64,000 nt of DNA, taken from positions 4,068,501 to 4,132,500 of the forward strand of contig NZ_CP150919.1 of assembly GCF_039909015.1 (NCBI RefSeq), read 5' to 3'. Both the position numbers and the translations under genes were made by a program. Under the pieces are notes generated by a model, which did no database searches, was not told where the DNA came from, and saw nothing but the letters and a program-made list of their open reading frames with translations. This document shows, piece after piece, positions 8,532 through 16,793 of the stretch (within the stretch, counting starts at the first letter, position 1; each line of letters begins with the position of its first letter). Source of the stretch: Pseudomonas grandcourensis (GTDB lineage Bacteria > Pseudomonadota > Gammaproteobacteria > Pseudomonadales > Pseudomonadaceae).

Positions 8532-10095
8532 GGTTCACCCACATTTCATCGAAACGCCAGGAGGCAAACGTCGTCTGTTCAGGTGCAAGTCCACCGACCC
8601 GCACGGAAGCAGCGTCCAGCACGTCGTTGAAGCCCCAGATCAGCAGCCCGCCACGGTCGTGTTGAATGCCTTGCGCTTCATGCACCAGTACCCTGCGCTG
8701 TTCCAGATCGGGCTGCGCCAGGGCCTGTCGGTACAACGAGCTGAAGCGCTCATCATGGAAATTGCTGCGGTTGTAGATGGCCTGCGGTGCGTCGTTGTGC
8801 AGCGCCGAAGCAAGGAACCCCCGAGCCGGCGTGGAGCCTGGCGACAACAGCCAGTTTTCACGTTGCGGGCCGTTGAACACCGAGCCATCGACCTGAGTGA
8901 CCTTGATCTCGACCCCGGCCTTCTTCGCCTGTTGGGCAAACACCAGCGCCGCATTGACGCCAGGTCCCGGTGTGGTGGTCAGCTCTACCCGCAGATCGTT
9001 CTGCCCGGCCTGGCGCAACAGCGACCGCGCCTGTTCCAGGTCGAACGGACGCTGGGCAATGCTGTGGTTGTACGTCGGGTCATGGGGCGAATACAGGTCA
9101 TTGGCGATCCGCCCGAAACCATTGAGCCCGCGCTCGACCAGCTCGCGACGGTCGGCTAGCAGACGAAATGCCTGGCGCACTCGCTGATCCTGAAACGGCG
9201 CCTTGGCCAGGTTCAGGTTGAATCCGGTAAACGAAGTACTCGGCGATGCGTACAACTTGAGTCGTGCGTCAGCCTTGAGCAGCGCGCTGTGCTCGGCCTG
9301 CACGCCGCTGGTGACATCGATTTGCCCGGCGCGCAGGGCCGCAGCGCGGGACACCTGATCCTTGAACTCGATGATTTCCAGCTCATCGGCATAGGGTTGA
9401 CCGGGTTTGTAGTAGTTTTCGAAACGCTGGTAGAGCGAGCGCTGGCCGGGGATGAAACTTTTGAGTTTGTACGGCCCGGCACCGACCGGATTGGTGACCG
9501 GGTCGTAATCGGTCGGCACGATGCCGCCGAAACTGATCAGGGTTTCATCCAGCGGATAGAAGCTTTGACCCTCCTTGAAGCGAATCTCAATGGTGCGCTC
9601 GTCCAGTTTGCGCAAGGCGTTGCGGTCGATCGCCCCCACCAGGCCGGCAAATGGCGATGCCAGTTTCGGGTCCGTCAGGCGCAGGATCGAGAACAGCATA
9701 TCGTCGGCGCCGATGCTCTTGCCGTGGTGAAACTCCATCCCCGGCTTGATGCGAATGGTCCAGGCGCTGGCATCGGCATTGGGCTCGGCAAACTCCGCCA
9801 GGGCCAGGCGCGTGCTGACGTCGGTGTTCCATTCCCAGAACTTGCTGTACAGCGCCCAACCGCGAATGATCCCGCCACCCACCGGTTTGTGCGCATCGAG
9901 GTTGCCCGATTGATCGCCGTCGATAATGCCGACCCGCAAGCGCCCGCCGTGCACCGGAGTGCTGGACAAGGCCGCTGTGCCACTGACTGCTGCTCCACTG
10001 TCGCAACCGCTGAGCAGGCTGCTGCCAAGTATCAGGCCACCACCGACTGCCAGGCCGTTACCGAGAAACGTACGTCGGGAAAATCCCTCGTTCAT
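8524..10095 (-). CDS. ABC transporter substrate-binding lipoprotein, family 5, Tat-type signal
   Basis: A 523-residue periplasmic binding protein for the importer encoded next to it. The N-terminus has a twin-arginine motif (FSRRTFLGNG) followed by a hydrophobic stretch and a lipobox-like LLSGC, so export by Tat with lipid anchoring is likely. The start at 10095 is preferred over longer frames because it gives this signal directly. The mature part matches SBP_bac_5 proteins (LKSFIPGQRSLYQRFENYY, RQAFRLLADRRELVERGLNG). It is a paralogue of the truncated protein at 2-895. It starts 10 nt after the stop of the upstream monooxygenase gene, so it is in the same operon. Confidence 0.9.
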   Translation of the reverse strand: MNEGFSRRTFLGNGLAVGGGLILGSSLLSGCDSGAAVSGTAALSSTPVHGGRLRVGIIDGDQSGNLDAHKPVGGGIIRGWALYSKFWEWNTDVSTRLALAEFAEPNADASAWTIRIKPGMEFHHGKSIGADDMLFSILRLTDPKLASPFAGLVGAIDRNALRKLDERTIEIRFKEGQSFYPLDETLISFGGIVPTDYDPVTNPVGAGPYKLKSFIPGQRSLYQRFENYYKPGQPYADELEIIEFKDQVSRAAALRAGQIDVTSGVQAEHSALLKADARLKLYASPSTSFTGFNLNLAKAPFQDQRVRQAFRLLADRRELVERGLNGFGRIANDLYSPHDPTYNHSIAQRPFDLEQARSLLRQAGQNDLRVELTTTPGPGVNAALVFAQQAKKAGVEIKVTQVDGSVFNGPQRENWLLSPGSTPARGFLASALHNDAPQAIYNRSNFHDERFSSLYRQALAQPDLEQRRVLVHEAQGIQHDRGGLLIWGFNDVLDAASVRVGGLAPEQTTFASWRFDEMWVNHA

Positions 10096-10105
10096 GACTG
10101 AATCC

Positions 10106-11305
10106 TCAGGCCCGCTCGACCACGTTGCTGTGCTGCGCCACCGGCGTATCAGCCTGCAGGCGCGGCACGTCGAAACCGTGATCAAGGTCCAGCAACGGGA
10201 ACAGCAGGTCCGCGACCCGATGCGCTTCATCGATCAGCGGAAAACTCGAGAGAATGAACGCTGACGTGCCTTGTGCTTCGTATTCACGAATCCGCGCGGC
10301 GACCTGCTCGGCGCTGCCCACCAGATAAGTGCCAGCGGCCGGGCCGAGGATGTTGAAGCCGAACAGGCTCGGGCCAAGCCAGACGTTGGGGTAGATCTCA
10401 AGATCCCTTGCCTTGGGCAGGCGACCTGCACGGACGGCGTCGACGTTGCGCTGGATTTGCGGGTCGTCGCTGTGGAAGCTGTCCAGGGTTACGCCGGGTG
10501 GCAGTTGCCGTTCGATGGCCGTGCGCGCGGTTTGCAGCGAGGTGCGCTGCAAGAGTTTTTCGGCGTGGGCCCAGGCTTCCTCTTCGGTCTCACGAACGAT
10601 GATTTGCAGGCGCGTGCCGAAGGTCAACTCGCGGCCGATCTTCGCAGCCTCTGCCGCCACTTTGCGGAATTTCTCCCCGAGTTTCGGCGGGGTATTGGCG
10701 AAACTCAGGTAAACATCGAGCAACTGCACCGAATGGGCAACGCCGGGCTCCGAGGTGCCGGCCCCCCACAATGGAATGCCGGGTTTCTGTTTTGGCGGAT
10801 GCCAACCGCCCAGTGGATGACTGGCAGCAGCCGGTGAGCGAGGGGCGAGCTTGACGTATTGGCCGTCATACCCCGACGTGTCGCCGGCATAGAAGTTCTG
10901 GAACGCGCGCCAGTATTCGAGACTGAAGTCATAACGCTCATCGTGAGGGTAATGCACGCCAAGGGTGGCCAGGCCGGCGTCGTTGCCGTTGACCACGTTG
11001 AACAACAGTCGACCGTTGGAGAATTGATCGAAAGTCAGCGCCCACTTGGCCAACACCGCTGGCGACAACTCGCCAGGGTGTTGCGCCACGAGAAAACGCA
11101 AACGCCGGGTGGCATCGATCAACGCGGCTGAAACGGCCAGGCTTTCGTTGGGGCTGGAGCCCAGCAACGAACCGTAATACCCCAGGCGATCACTGGCCAC
11201 GGCCAGTTGTTTCAGATGCTCGAAATCAGTTTTCCAGCGCCCTTCGGGTTCCCACGGATAGGGTCCGTCAGGAGTCGTGAGGTACCAGAGAATTTTTACA
11301 GCCAT
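10106..11305 (-). CDS. LLM-class flavin-dependent monooxygenase (SsuD-like)
   Basis: A 399-residue FMNH2-dependent monooxygenase of the alkanesulfonate monooxygenase type. It carries family blocks DRLGYYGSLLGSSPNESL, RRLRFLVAQHPGELSPAVLAKWALTFDQFSNGRLLFNVVNGND and SLEYWRAFQNF. It is expected to oxidise a sulfonate or a related C-S substrate in the cytoplasm. The start at 11305 follows AAGGAATACC; longer frames run into a REP sequence and are rejected. It is separated from the aldolase gene upstream by 93 nt containing one REP, and followed closely by the ABC importer genes. It differs clearly from the monooxygenases at 3632 and 18969, so the three may act on different substrates or successive steps. 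Confidence 0.9.
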   Translation of the reverse strand: MAVKILWYLTTPDGPYPWEPEGRWKTDFEHLKQLAVASDRLGYYGSLLGSSPNESLAVSAALIDATRRLRFLVAQHPGELSPAVLAKWALTFDQFSNGRLLFNVVNGNDAGLATLGVHYPHDERYDFSLEYWRAFQNFYAGDTSGYDGQYVKLAPRSPAAASHPLGGWHPPKQKPGIPLWGAGTSEPGVAHSVQLLDVYLSFANTPPKLGEKFRKVAAEAAKIGRELTFGTRLQIIVRETEEEAWAHAEKLLQRTSLQTARTAIERQLPPGVTLDSFHSDDPQIQRNVDAVRAGRLPKARDLEIYPNVWLGPSLFGFNILGPAAGTYLVGSAEQVAARIREYEAQGTSAFILSSFPLIDEAHRVADLLFPLLDLDHGFDVPRLQADTPVAQHSNVVERA

Positions 11306-11341
11306 GGTGGTATTCCTTGAGTTGTGTATCGACCTTCCGAC

Positions 11342-11371
11342 CGCCATCGCTGGCAAGCCAGTTCCTACAGG
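11342..11371. repeat. Single REP element inside the operon
   Basis: One REP copy (CCATCGCTGGCAAGCCAG) lies between the aldolase-type and monooxygenase genes. It could shift relative expression of the two halves of the operon. Confidence 0.75.
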
Positions 11372-11398
11372 ACCTGTGGTCGTCGGGAATCCGGTCAA

Positions 11399-12145
11399 TC
11401 AATCGCGGCGATCGATGGCGGGCACCAGGCCCAGTTCGCTGGCTTTTTCGTACAGGCCGCTCATTTTCCATTGCTGAGTCAGCACCCCCGGGCCGTAAGG
11501 ACGGGAACCTCCCAGGGCATCGGCGAGCAATTGCAGTTGCGCGCCCTCCTCCAGCAACAGGATGAATTCAGCAGTGGCGCGCAAGCCTTGCTTGCCCCAC
11601 ACGGTGGACCCGCCATTGGCTTCCAGAATCGCCAGGTTGAAGGGGCTTTCGGCGATCTTTTCGAGAATGAAATCGACTTCCGGCTGACGTCGGTCGATGT
11701 ACACCGGCAGCTCCCGGGCCAGCTGATAACGCTGCACCGGCACGTAGTGGAACGGCAGTGTGCGATGGGTTTGTGCCCAGGCGCCCAGGTACGGCGAATG
11801 CACATGGGACACGGTGGTGATGTCAGGGTGCTGCTGGAACAGTTTGGTGTAGCGCCCCAAGCCACCCTTGCCTTTGCCGTGGATCACCCGGCCTTCAAAG
11901 TCGGTGACCGTGGCTTGCAGTGGCTTGCGGTAGTTCCACGGCCCGCCGTAGTTCACCGACACCAGCAGCTCCTGGCCCGGTACGCGTTCGATGAAACCCA
12001 CTGTGCCATTAGCCGTGATGGTGTTGGTTTCACGAAATACGGTGAAGGCTTCTTCAGCTTCGATCAGCACCTTGTCGATGAAGTCTTGCAGCTCTTGGCT
12101 GATCAGTTGTTCGTTGATTGGTTTTTCGTAGACGAGAGTGGTCAT
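11399..12145 (-). CDS. Class II aldolase/adducin family protein
   Basis: A 248-residue cytoplasmic protein of the class II aldolase/adducin fold, which binds a divalent metal and makes or breaks C-C bonds next to a carbonyl. Evidence is the GTVGFIERVPG block, the zinc-binding HVH in TTVSHVHSPYLGAW, and ANGGSTVWGKQGLRAT in the C-terminal half. Within a desulfurisation operon it could process the carbonyl product left after C-S cleavage; this is inference. The substrate is not identifiable. It starts 15 nt after the DszB-like gene and is clearly in the same operon. Confidence 0.83.
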   Translation of the reverse strand: MTTLVYEKPINEQLISQELQDFIDKVLIEAEEAFTVFRETNTITANGTVGFIERVPGQELLVSVNYGGPWNYRKPLQATVTDFEGRVIHGKGKGGLGRYTKLFQQHPDITTVSHVHSPYLGAWAQTHRTLPFHYVPVQRYQLARELPVYIDRRQPEVDFILEKIAESPFNLAILEANGGSTVWGKQGLRATAEFILLLEEGAQLQLLADALGGSRPYGPGVLTQQWKMSGLYEKASELGLVPAIDRRD

Positions 12146-12160
12146 GGCAGTTCTCCGGAT

Positions 12161-13216
12161 TCAGGCGCGGCGCTTGGCCAGCAGTTCATGGGCAGCTTGC
12201 AACGGGCGTGGGTCGACCCAGTCGGCGATGGAAAAATCGCGTTCCAGGAAGCCGTGCAGGTAAAGGAAATTCTTCTGGATATCGAGAAACTCAAGGCGCT
12301 GCACAGACAGGTCCGGCGCCAGCGTGGTGTGGAACTCACCGCGATAGGCCTCGGCCACCCCGGCGCTGTCGGCGCGGGTTTCCTCTTCGAGAATGGTGTT
12401 CAACGCTTCCCGATTGCCGGCCGCCCAATCGGCGGCACTGAGGGTTTGCGCGAGGAAGCGCACCACCAGGTCGAAATGGTTGTCGAGCAGGCTCTGATGA
12501 ACAGTGATGGGACGCGGTGTGCCGTTGTTGATCCGATAACGCGGCTCAGCGATCAGGTCCAGGTCAATTCCCACCACCAACCCGAGACGCCGCGCCGCAT
12601 CGGCAGCGGAAGCCCCCTTAACGTAGACCGCATCCACCTCGCCACGCACCAGGTAATCAAGCCCTGACCACAAACGCTGCAACCCTTCCTGCGGGTTCGC
12701 CGCGCGTTCCTGATCCTGCAACGCGACTTCCACCAGTTCGACATCGTCGAACCCCAGTCCGGCCAGGCTCAGCGCGCCTTTGTAACCGTGCAGGCTCATG
12801 GCCCGGGCGATGCTCCCCGGACGGGTTTCACCCCAGGCCGGCAGTGCCAGGCGCTTGCCCTTGAGATCTTGCGGATGACGAATGCCGGAGTCGGGCCGAA
12901 CCAGGATGGTCTGCCATTCTTCGATCCAGGTCAGGCCGATCAGGCGACTCGGCGCGCCCGCAGCCCGCGCGGCCAATGCCGGGACGTTTCCGCCTTCGCG
13001 AAACAGCCCGGGCAGCTCGTGATCGTAGTGGTGATGACCCAGTTGACGGGCCTCCTGCAAGGTCGAAACCGGCAGGCCGTCGGCAGCGAACTCTTCGCTG
13101 AGCCAGCCGAGTTTGTAGGCGATTCCGGATGCCGTCGGCACCGGGCAACGGGTGAACCAGATCTGGTCGAGTTCAGCCGTGGTGTCGGGTCGGGTGTGTT
13201 TGGCAGCAAGCGTCAT
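12161..13216 (-). CDS. DszB-like desulfinase / SsuA-fold protein, copy 1
   Basis: A 351-residue protein without a signal peptide, so probably cytoplasmic although the fold is that of SsuA/TauA-type binding proteins. It resembles 2'-hydroxybiphenyl-2-sulfinate desulfinase DszB. The three catalytic positions known from DszB (Cys27, His60, Arg70) align with Cys24 in TRCPVPT, His63 in HHHYDH and Arg73 in FREGG. DKGIRHPQDLKGKRLALP-type sequence follows, as in SsuA/DszB proteins. The start at 13216 was chosen because GGAG lies 7 nt upstream; two longer ATG starts exist. It is the first gene of a seven-gene operon and lies behind a candidate sigma-54 promoter. The alternative is an atypical cytosolic binding protein. 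Function inferred; sulfinate substrate unknown. Confidence 0.8.
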   Translation of the reverse strand: MTLAAKHTRPDTTAELDQIWFTRCPVPTASGIAYKLGWLSEEFAADGLPVSTLQEARQLGHHHYDHELPGLFREGGNVPALAARAAGAPSRLIGLTWIEEWQTILVRPDSGIRHPQDLKGKRLALPAWGETRPGSIARAMSLHGYKGALSLAGLGFDDVELVEVALQDQERAANPQEGLQRLWSGLDYLVRGEVDAVYVKGASAADAARRLGLVVGIDLDLIAEPRYRINNGTPRPITVHQSLLDNHFDLVVRFLAQTLSAADWAAGNREALNTILEEETRADSAGVAEAYRGEFHTTLAPDLSVQRLEFLDIQKNFLYLHGFLERDFSIADWVDPRPLQAAHELLAKRRA

Positions 13217-13260
13217 GGGCAGCTCCATCTGGGTTGGCAAGTGACTGTTGCCGGAGCTGT

Positions 13261-13278
13261 TGCAGCGCCCGTGCCAAG
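13261..13278 (-). promoter_or_regulatory. Candidate sigma-54 promoter for the minus-strand operon
   Basis: On the minus strand the sequence reads TTGGCACGGGCGCTGCAA, with GG and GC exactly 10 nt apart. The -24 half matches the consensus TGGCACG perfectly and the -12 half is CTGCA. It lies about 45 nt upstream of the ATG at 13216, a suitable distance. Confidence 0.7.
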
Positions 13279-13460
13279 AAACGAAATCCTCGGTTTATGG
13301 GGCTTTGCGCCTGTACCCGGATGCCCGACTGCCTTCAATTGCTGGCCTGCCAGCAGCATTGCGCGGCGACTGCTGCTGATCGAGCAGGGGGCTGCTTCTA
13401 CAGCAGCACCCGTGCCTCTCGCAGGCTGATAAACCCTGCGTCAAATACGCTCCAAAGCCC

Positions 13461-13478
13461 TTGGCGCAGAACTTGCTC
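13461..13478 (+). promoter_or_regulatory. Candidate sigma-54 promoter for the DszC-like gene
   Basis: The sequence TTGGCGCAGAACTTGCTC has the GG-N10-GC spacing; the -12 half TTGCT is consensus and the -24 half is one base off (TGGCGCA). It lies about 92 nt upstream of the ATG at 13570. The 353-nt gap between the divergent genes holds this site and the opposing one at 13261-13278, with nothing else recognised. Confidence 0.6.
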
Positions 13479-13569
13479 AGCCCCTCTCAACGCCCGAAAA
13501 ACTCCACCCCCAACAGGGTTTTGTGTGTTTTTTGAGGTTTGCATCAGATCAATTATCAGAGGTAGAGCA

Positions 13570-14841
13570 ATGAGCAAGGTCGAACACAACCCCGCCGGGC
13601 AACTGATCCAAGAGCAGGCTCCGATCCGGTTGCTACAGAGCGAAGCTCAAGCCATCGCCGTGGCAAAGGAGATCGCCACGGAGATCGCCGAAATCGCCGC
13701 CGATGCCAGTCAGAACGGCCAACTGCCCCGGCGGCAGGCGCAGCTGCTGTCCGAAAGCGGCCTGACTGCGATCGGGGTGCCCAAGGCATTTGGCGGGCTG
13801 GGTGCCTCGGTGGAAACCATCGTCGAAACCGTGCGCATCATTTCCGTAGCCGACGGCGGCGTCGGTCAATTGCTGCAAATCCACAACGTCATGTTGCGAG
13901 GGATTTTCACCGGCTACTCCGACGAAATTCGTGACCGGCTGGTCCGCGATGTATTGGCCGGCAAACGTTTCGGCAACGCCTTGGCTGAAGTGGGTGGCAA
14001 GAACAAGTTCGCGCTCAAGACGCGGGTTGAACGGCGTGCCGACGGCAAGCTGATCCTCAACGGCAGCAAGTTCTACTCCACCGGTTCCTACCTGGCCGAG
14101 TGGATTTCCCTGACAGCCGCCAGCGATGACGGTGGCGCCGGCGTATTGCTCAATCGCAACACGCCAGGCTTGACCCTGGTGGATGACTGGGAAGCCTTCG
14201 GCCAGAAAAACTCGGTCAGCGGCACAGTGATCTTCGACAACATCGAACTCGACGAAGGCTTCGTCTCCCATCGCAAGGGACCGATGAAGCGCACAGGCCT
14301 GACCTTCCCGCAGATTCTTCATGCCGCCATCGACACCGGCATTGCCGAAGGCGCGCTGTCTGCTGCGGTGGACTACCTCAACCACAACGCCCGCCCCTGG
14401 GTGGAAAGCGGTGTCGACCAGGCCAATCAGGAGCCGCACATCATCAAACAGATCGGCGAATACGCTGTGGCCTTGCGTGGGGCCCAATCACTGCTTCGAA
14501 ACGCTGCGCAGGTGTTCGACCAGCACGAACTGGACCCGGACAACAAAGCGCTCCAAGACGAGCTGATTCTCTCGGTGGCCACCGCCCGCGCCCACTCTGA
14601 CGCGGCCTCGCTGAAAATCTCCAGTGACATCTTCTCCCTGCTCGGTGCCAGTTCATCACTGACCAAGTGGAACCTTGACCGCTTCTGGCGCAATGCCCGG
14701 GTCCATACCACACACGACCCGATCCGCTGGCGCCTGCATCACGTCGGTAACTACTACCTCAATGGCGTCGATCCGGGCGAATACACCGCGATCCTCAATG
14801 CCAAGGAGAAACAGGGTGCCACCAGCCCGGCACAGGTCTGA
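13570..14841 (+). CDS. DszC/SfnC-type flavin monooxygenase (acyl-CoA dehydrogenase fold)
   Basis: A 423-residue cytoplasmic flavoprotein with acyl-CoA dehydrogenase fold, closest in style to DszC and SfnC, which use reduced flavin to oxidise sulfur compounds rather than acyl-CoA. An N-terminal helical domain (LLSESGLTAIGVPKAFGGLGAS) is followed by a beta domain (KLILNGSKFYSTGSYLAEWISLTA) and a C-terminal helical bundle (SDIFSLLGASSSLTKWNLDRFWRNARVHTTHDPIRWRLHHVGNYYLNG). The C-terminal FWRNAR.HT.HDP.. block is characteristic of the DszC-like branch. The ATG at 13570 follows AGAGGTAGAGCA. It is divergent from the desulfinase operon, with its own candidate sigma-54 promoter. Reduced flavin must be supplied by a reductase not seen nearby. 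Confidence 0.88.
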   Translation: MSKVEHNPAGQLIQEQAPIRLLQSEAQAIAVAKEIATEIAEIAADASQNGQLPRRQAQLLSESGLTAIGVPKAFGGLGASVETIVETVRIISVADGGVGQLLQIHNVMLRGIFTGYSDEIRDRLVRDVLAGKRFGNALAEVGGKNKFALKTRVERRADGKLILNGSKFYSTGSYLAEWISLTAASDDGGAGVLLNRNTPGLTLVDDWEAFGQKNSVSGTVIFDNIELDEGFVSHRKGPMKRTGLTFPQILHAAIDTGIAEGALSAAVDYLNHNARPWVESGVDQANQEPHIIKQIGEYAVALRGAQSLLRNAAQVFDQHELDPDNKALQDELILSVATARAHSDAASLKISSDIFSLLGASSSLTKWNLDRFWRNARVHTTHDPIRWRLHHVGNYYLNGVDPGEYTAILNAKEKQGATSPAQV

Positions 14842-14847
14842 CGGCCC

Positions 14848-14926
14848 CATCGCCGGCAAGCCGGCTCCTACAAGGGCAAGGTGCAGCACGTGGTTTTTCG
14901 TAGGAGCTGGCTTGCCAGCGATGGCG
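14848..14926. repeat. Inverted pair of REP elements
   Basis: Two opposed REP copies (CATCGCCGGCAAGCCGGC and GGAGCTGGCTTGCCAGC) lie between the DszC-like gene and the exporter genes. Confidence 0.85.
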
Positions 14927-15011
14927 CCCTTGAAACCGCCGCCCACAGAACCGGATTCGCAACGGTGGGCCCTGTTCTCAAGGACAAAAAATCCCTTTGA
15001 ATGAGCTATTC

Positions 15012-16793
15012 ATGATCGAAAAACACCCTCTCCTGCGCTGCCTGGCGATTTATCGGGAAATGCCCTGGCGCTTCGCCCTGGTGGCGGTGCTGTTCATTGC
15101 AGCGAACCTTGGGCTGGTCTGGCAACAATGGCTGATCGGACACGCGGTGAACGATGTCAGCGCCGGCCGCGCGGTGATCCGGCAAGTCGATGGCAGCCTG
15201 GACGCCAGCCTTGGCTGGTACTGGTTATGGCTGATGCTCGCGGTGGCCCTGGGCCGTGGCGTGTTGCAATACGCCGCGAGCGTGTTGTCGCTGGTGCTCA
15301 GCCAGGAACTGCTGACGCGCCTGCGAGAACGTATCCTGCAACAGGTACAAACACTGCACCTGGGCTACCACTGGCAACACGGCATGGGGGAAATGATCAC
15401 TCGCACCACCCGTGATGCCGACAAGGTTCGCGATGCCCTGATCAGCTTCTGGCGGCAGGTGGTGGAAACGCCGCTGGTGGTACTGGCAACCGTCGGCTTG
15501 CTGAGTTGGTACAACCCGCTGCTGGGGCTGGTTCCACTCTTGCTGACTGTGTTCGGCCTATGGATCTTTGTGCGTCAGACCGAACGTCTGGTCAGCCTCG
15601 ACCGAGCCGTTGGCCAAGCCTACGACCGGGTCAACCAGGACCTCAGCGAAGGTATTGGCGGCGTGCGGGTGATCAAGTCGTTTGGCCTGGAACACCACCG
15701 CATCCAGCGTTTCGCCACGCAAGTGGCGGTGTTCGCCGACTACGCCCGTCACGCCCTCGCCTACTCCAGTTCGCGGATACCGCTGCCCCAGGCTGTCGTC
15801 GCATTGGGGCATGTGTGGATTCTGGTTTACGGCGCCCACCTGGTGGCAATCGAGCGGCTGGGCATCGGCGAGCTGGTCACCTCGCTGCTGATTGCCACCA
15901 CCCTGGTATTTCGCATCGAGGGCATCGGCCGCGTCATGCAGACGTTCGCTGACGCGCGCTCCAGTGCCGAGCGGATCTGGCAACTGCTGGATGAGCCGGC
16001 CGCCATCCGCAGCGGCAATGCCAGCCTGCCCGACACGCCGCTGGGATTGAAACTCGAGCATGTCTGCGTCAGCGCTCCCGGCGGCGGCCTGGATATCCTG
16101 CAGGACTGTTCGCTGACGCTGTGCCCGGGCGAAATCGTCGCGCTGGTCGGCGCGACCGGCACCGGCAAAAGCCTGTTGGCCAGCCTGTTGCCACGCCTGA
16201 GCGAAATCAGCTCCGGGCGCCTGTCGTTGGGCTCGGACAGCGCCGGTTGGCAGGACATTCGTCAGTTGAAGCTGGACGAACTCAGACGGCGGGTTCACGT
16301 GGTCCCCCAGGAAAGCTTTCTGTTTTCCGACACCCTCGCGGCCAATCTGCGCCTGACTGCACCGCACGCCAGCGATCAACAATTGCATCACGGTCTGCGC
16401 CTGGCCGCCGCAGAAGATGTACTCGAACGCCTGCCCCAAGGATTGGCCACACCGCTGGGCGATCGTGGCGTGACGCTCTCTGGCGGCCAGCGCCAGCGCC
16501 TGAGCCTGGCCCGGGCTCTGCTCGGCGAGCCGGACATCCTGTGCCTGGACGATGCCACCAGCGCGCTGGATGCGATCAGCGAACGCCAGGTGCTGAACAA
16601 CATTCGCCAACTGCGTCGTGAACAGGGCCGTGCCACCACCTTGCTGGTGATATCCAGCAAGCTCTCGACCATCCTCCTGGCGGACCGCGTGCTGATGCTC
16701 CAGGACGGCCGGATCGCCGCCAGCGGAACCCATGCCGAACTGTTGAAAACCTCTCCTGACTATCGCGACCTGCTAGGGATCGACCATGGCTAA
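15012..16793 (+). CDS. Heterodimeric ABC exporter subunit with degenerate ATPase site
   Basis: A 593-residue half-transporter: six-helix membrane domain (about 15-300) followed by one nucleotide-binding domain. Walker A is GATGTGKS and the signature is an intact LSGGQRQR. The Walker B region reads ILCLDDATSALD, with aspartate where the catalytic glutamate belongs, and the H-loop histidine is replaced (VISSKLST instead of AHRLST). This is the pattern of the degenerate-site partner in heterodimeric exporters such as TM287/288. The gene overlaps the next one by 8 nt, which encodes the complementary subunit. The ATG at 15012 was preferred; a TTG at 14997 is an alternative with a distant AAGGA. 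The cargo is unknown; export of a waste product or secretion of a scavenging molecule are both possible. Confidence 0.88.
   Translation: MIEKHPLLRCLAIYREMPWRFALVAVLFIAANLGLVWQQWLIGHAVNDVSAGRAVIRQVDGSLDASLGWYWLWLMLAVALGRGVLQYAASVLSLVLSQELLTRLRERILQQVQTLHLGYHWQHGMGEMITRTTRDADKVRDALISFWRQVVETPLVVLATVGLLSWYNPLLGLVPLLLTVFGLWIFVRQTERLVSLDRAVGQAYDRVNQDLSEGIGGVRVIKSFGLEHHRIQRFATQVAVFADYARHALAYSSSRIPLPQAVVALGHVWILVYGAHLVAIERLGIGELVTSLLIATTLVFRIEGIGRVMQTFADARSSAERIWQLLDEPAAIRSGNASLPDTPLGLKLEHVCVSAPGGGLDILQDCSLTLCPGEIVALVGATGTGKSLLASLLPRLSEISSGRLSLGSDSAGWQDIRQLKLDELRRRVHVVPQESFLFSDTLAANLRLTAPHASDQQLHHGLRLAAAEDVLERLPQGLATPLGDRGVTLSGGQRQRLSLARALLGEPDILCLDDATSALDAISERQVLNNIRQLRREQGRATTLLVISSKLSTILLADRVLMLQDGRIAASGTHAELLKTSPDYRDLLGIDHG

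Noticed and set aside
12161..13216. The DszB-like proteins as ordinary periplasmic SsuA binding proteins
   Set aside because: None of the three has an export signal, and the DszB catalytic Cys/His/Arg positions are present in two of them (His/Arg in all three).
13233..13252. TGGCAAGTGACTGTTGCC as a further sigma-54 promoter
   Set aside because: The GG-GC spacing is 12 nt instead of 10, so it does not fit the strict geometry.
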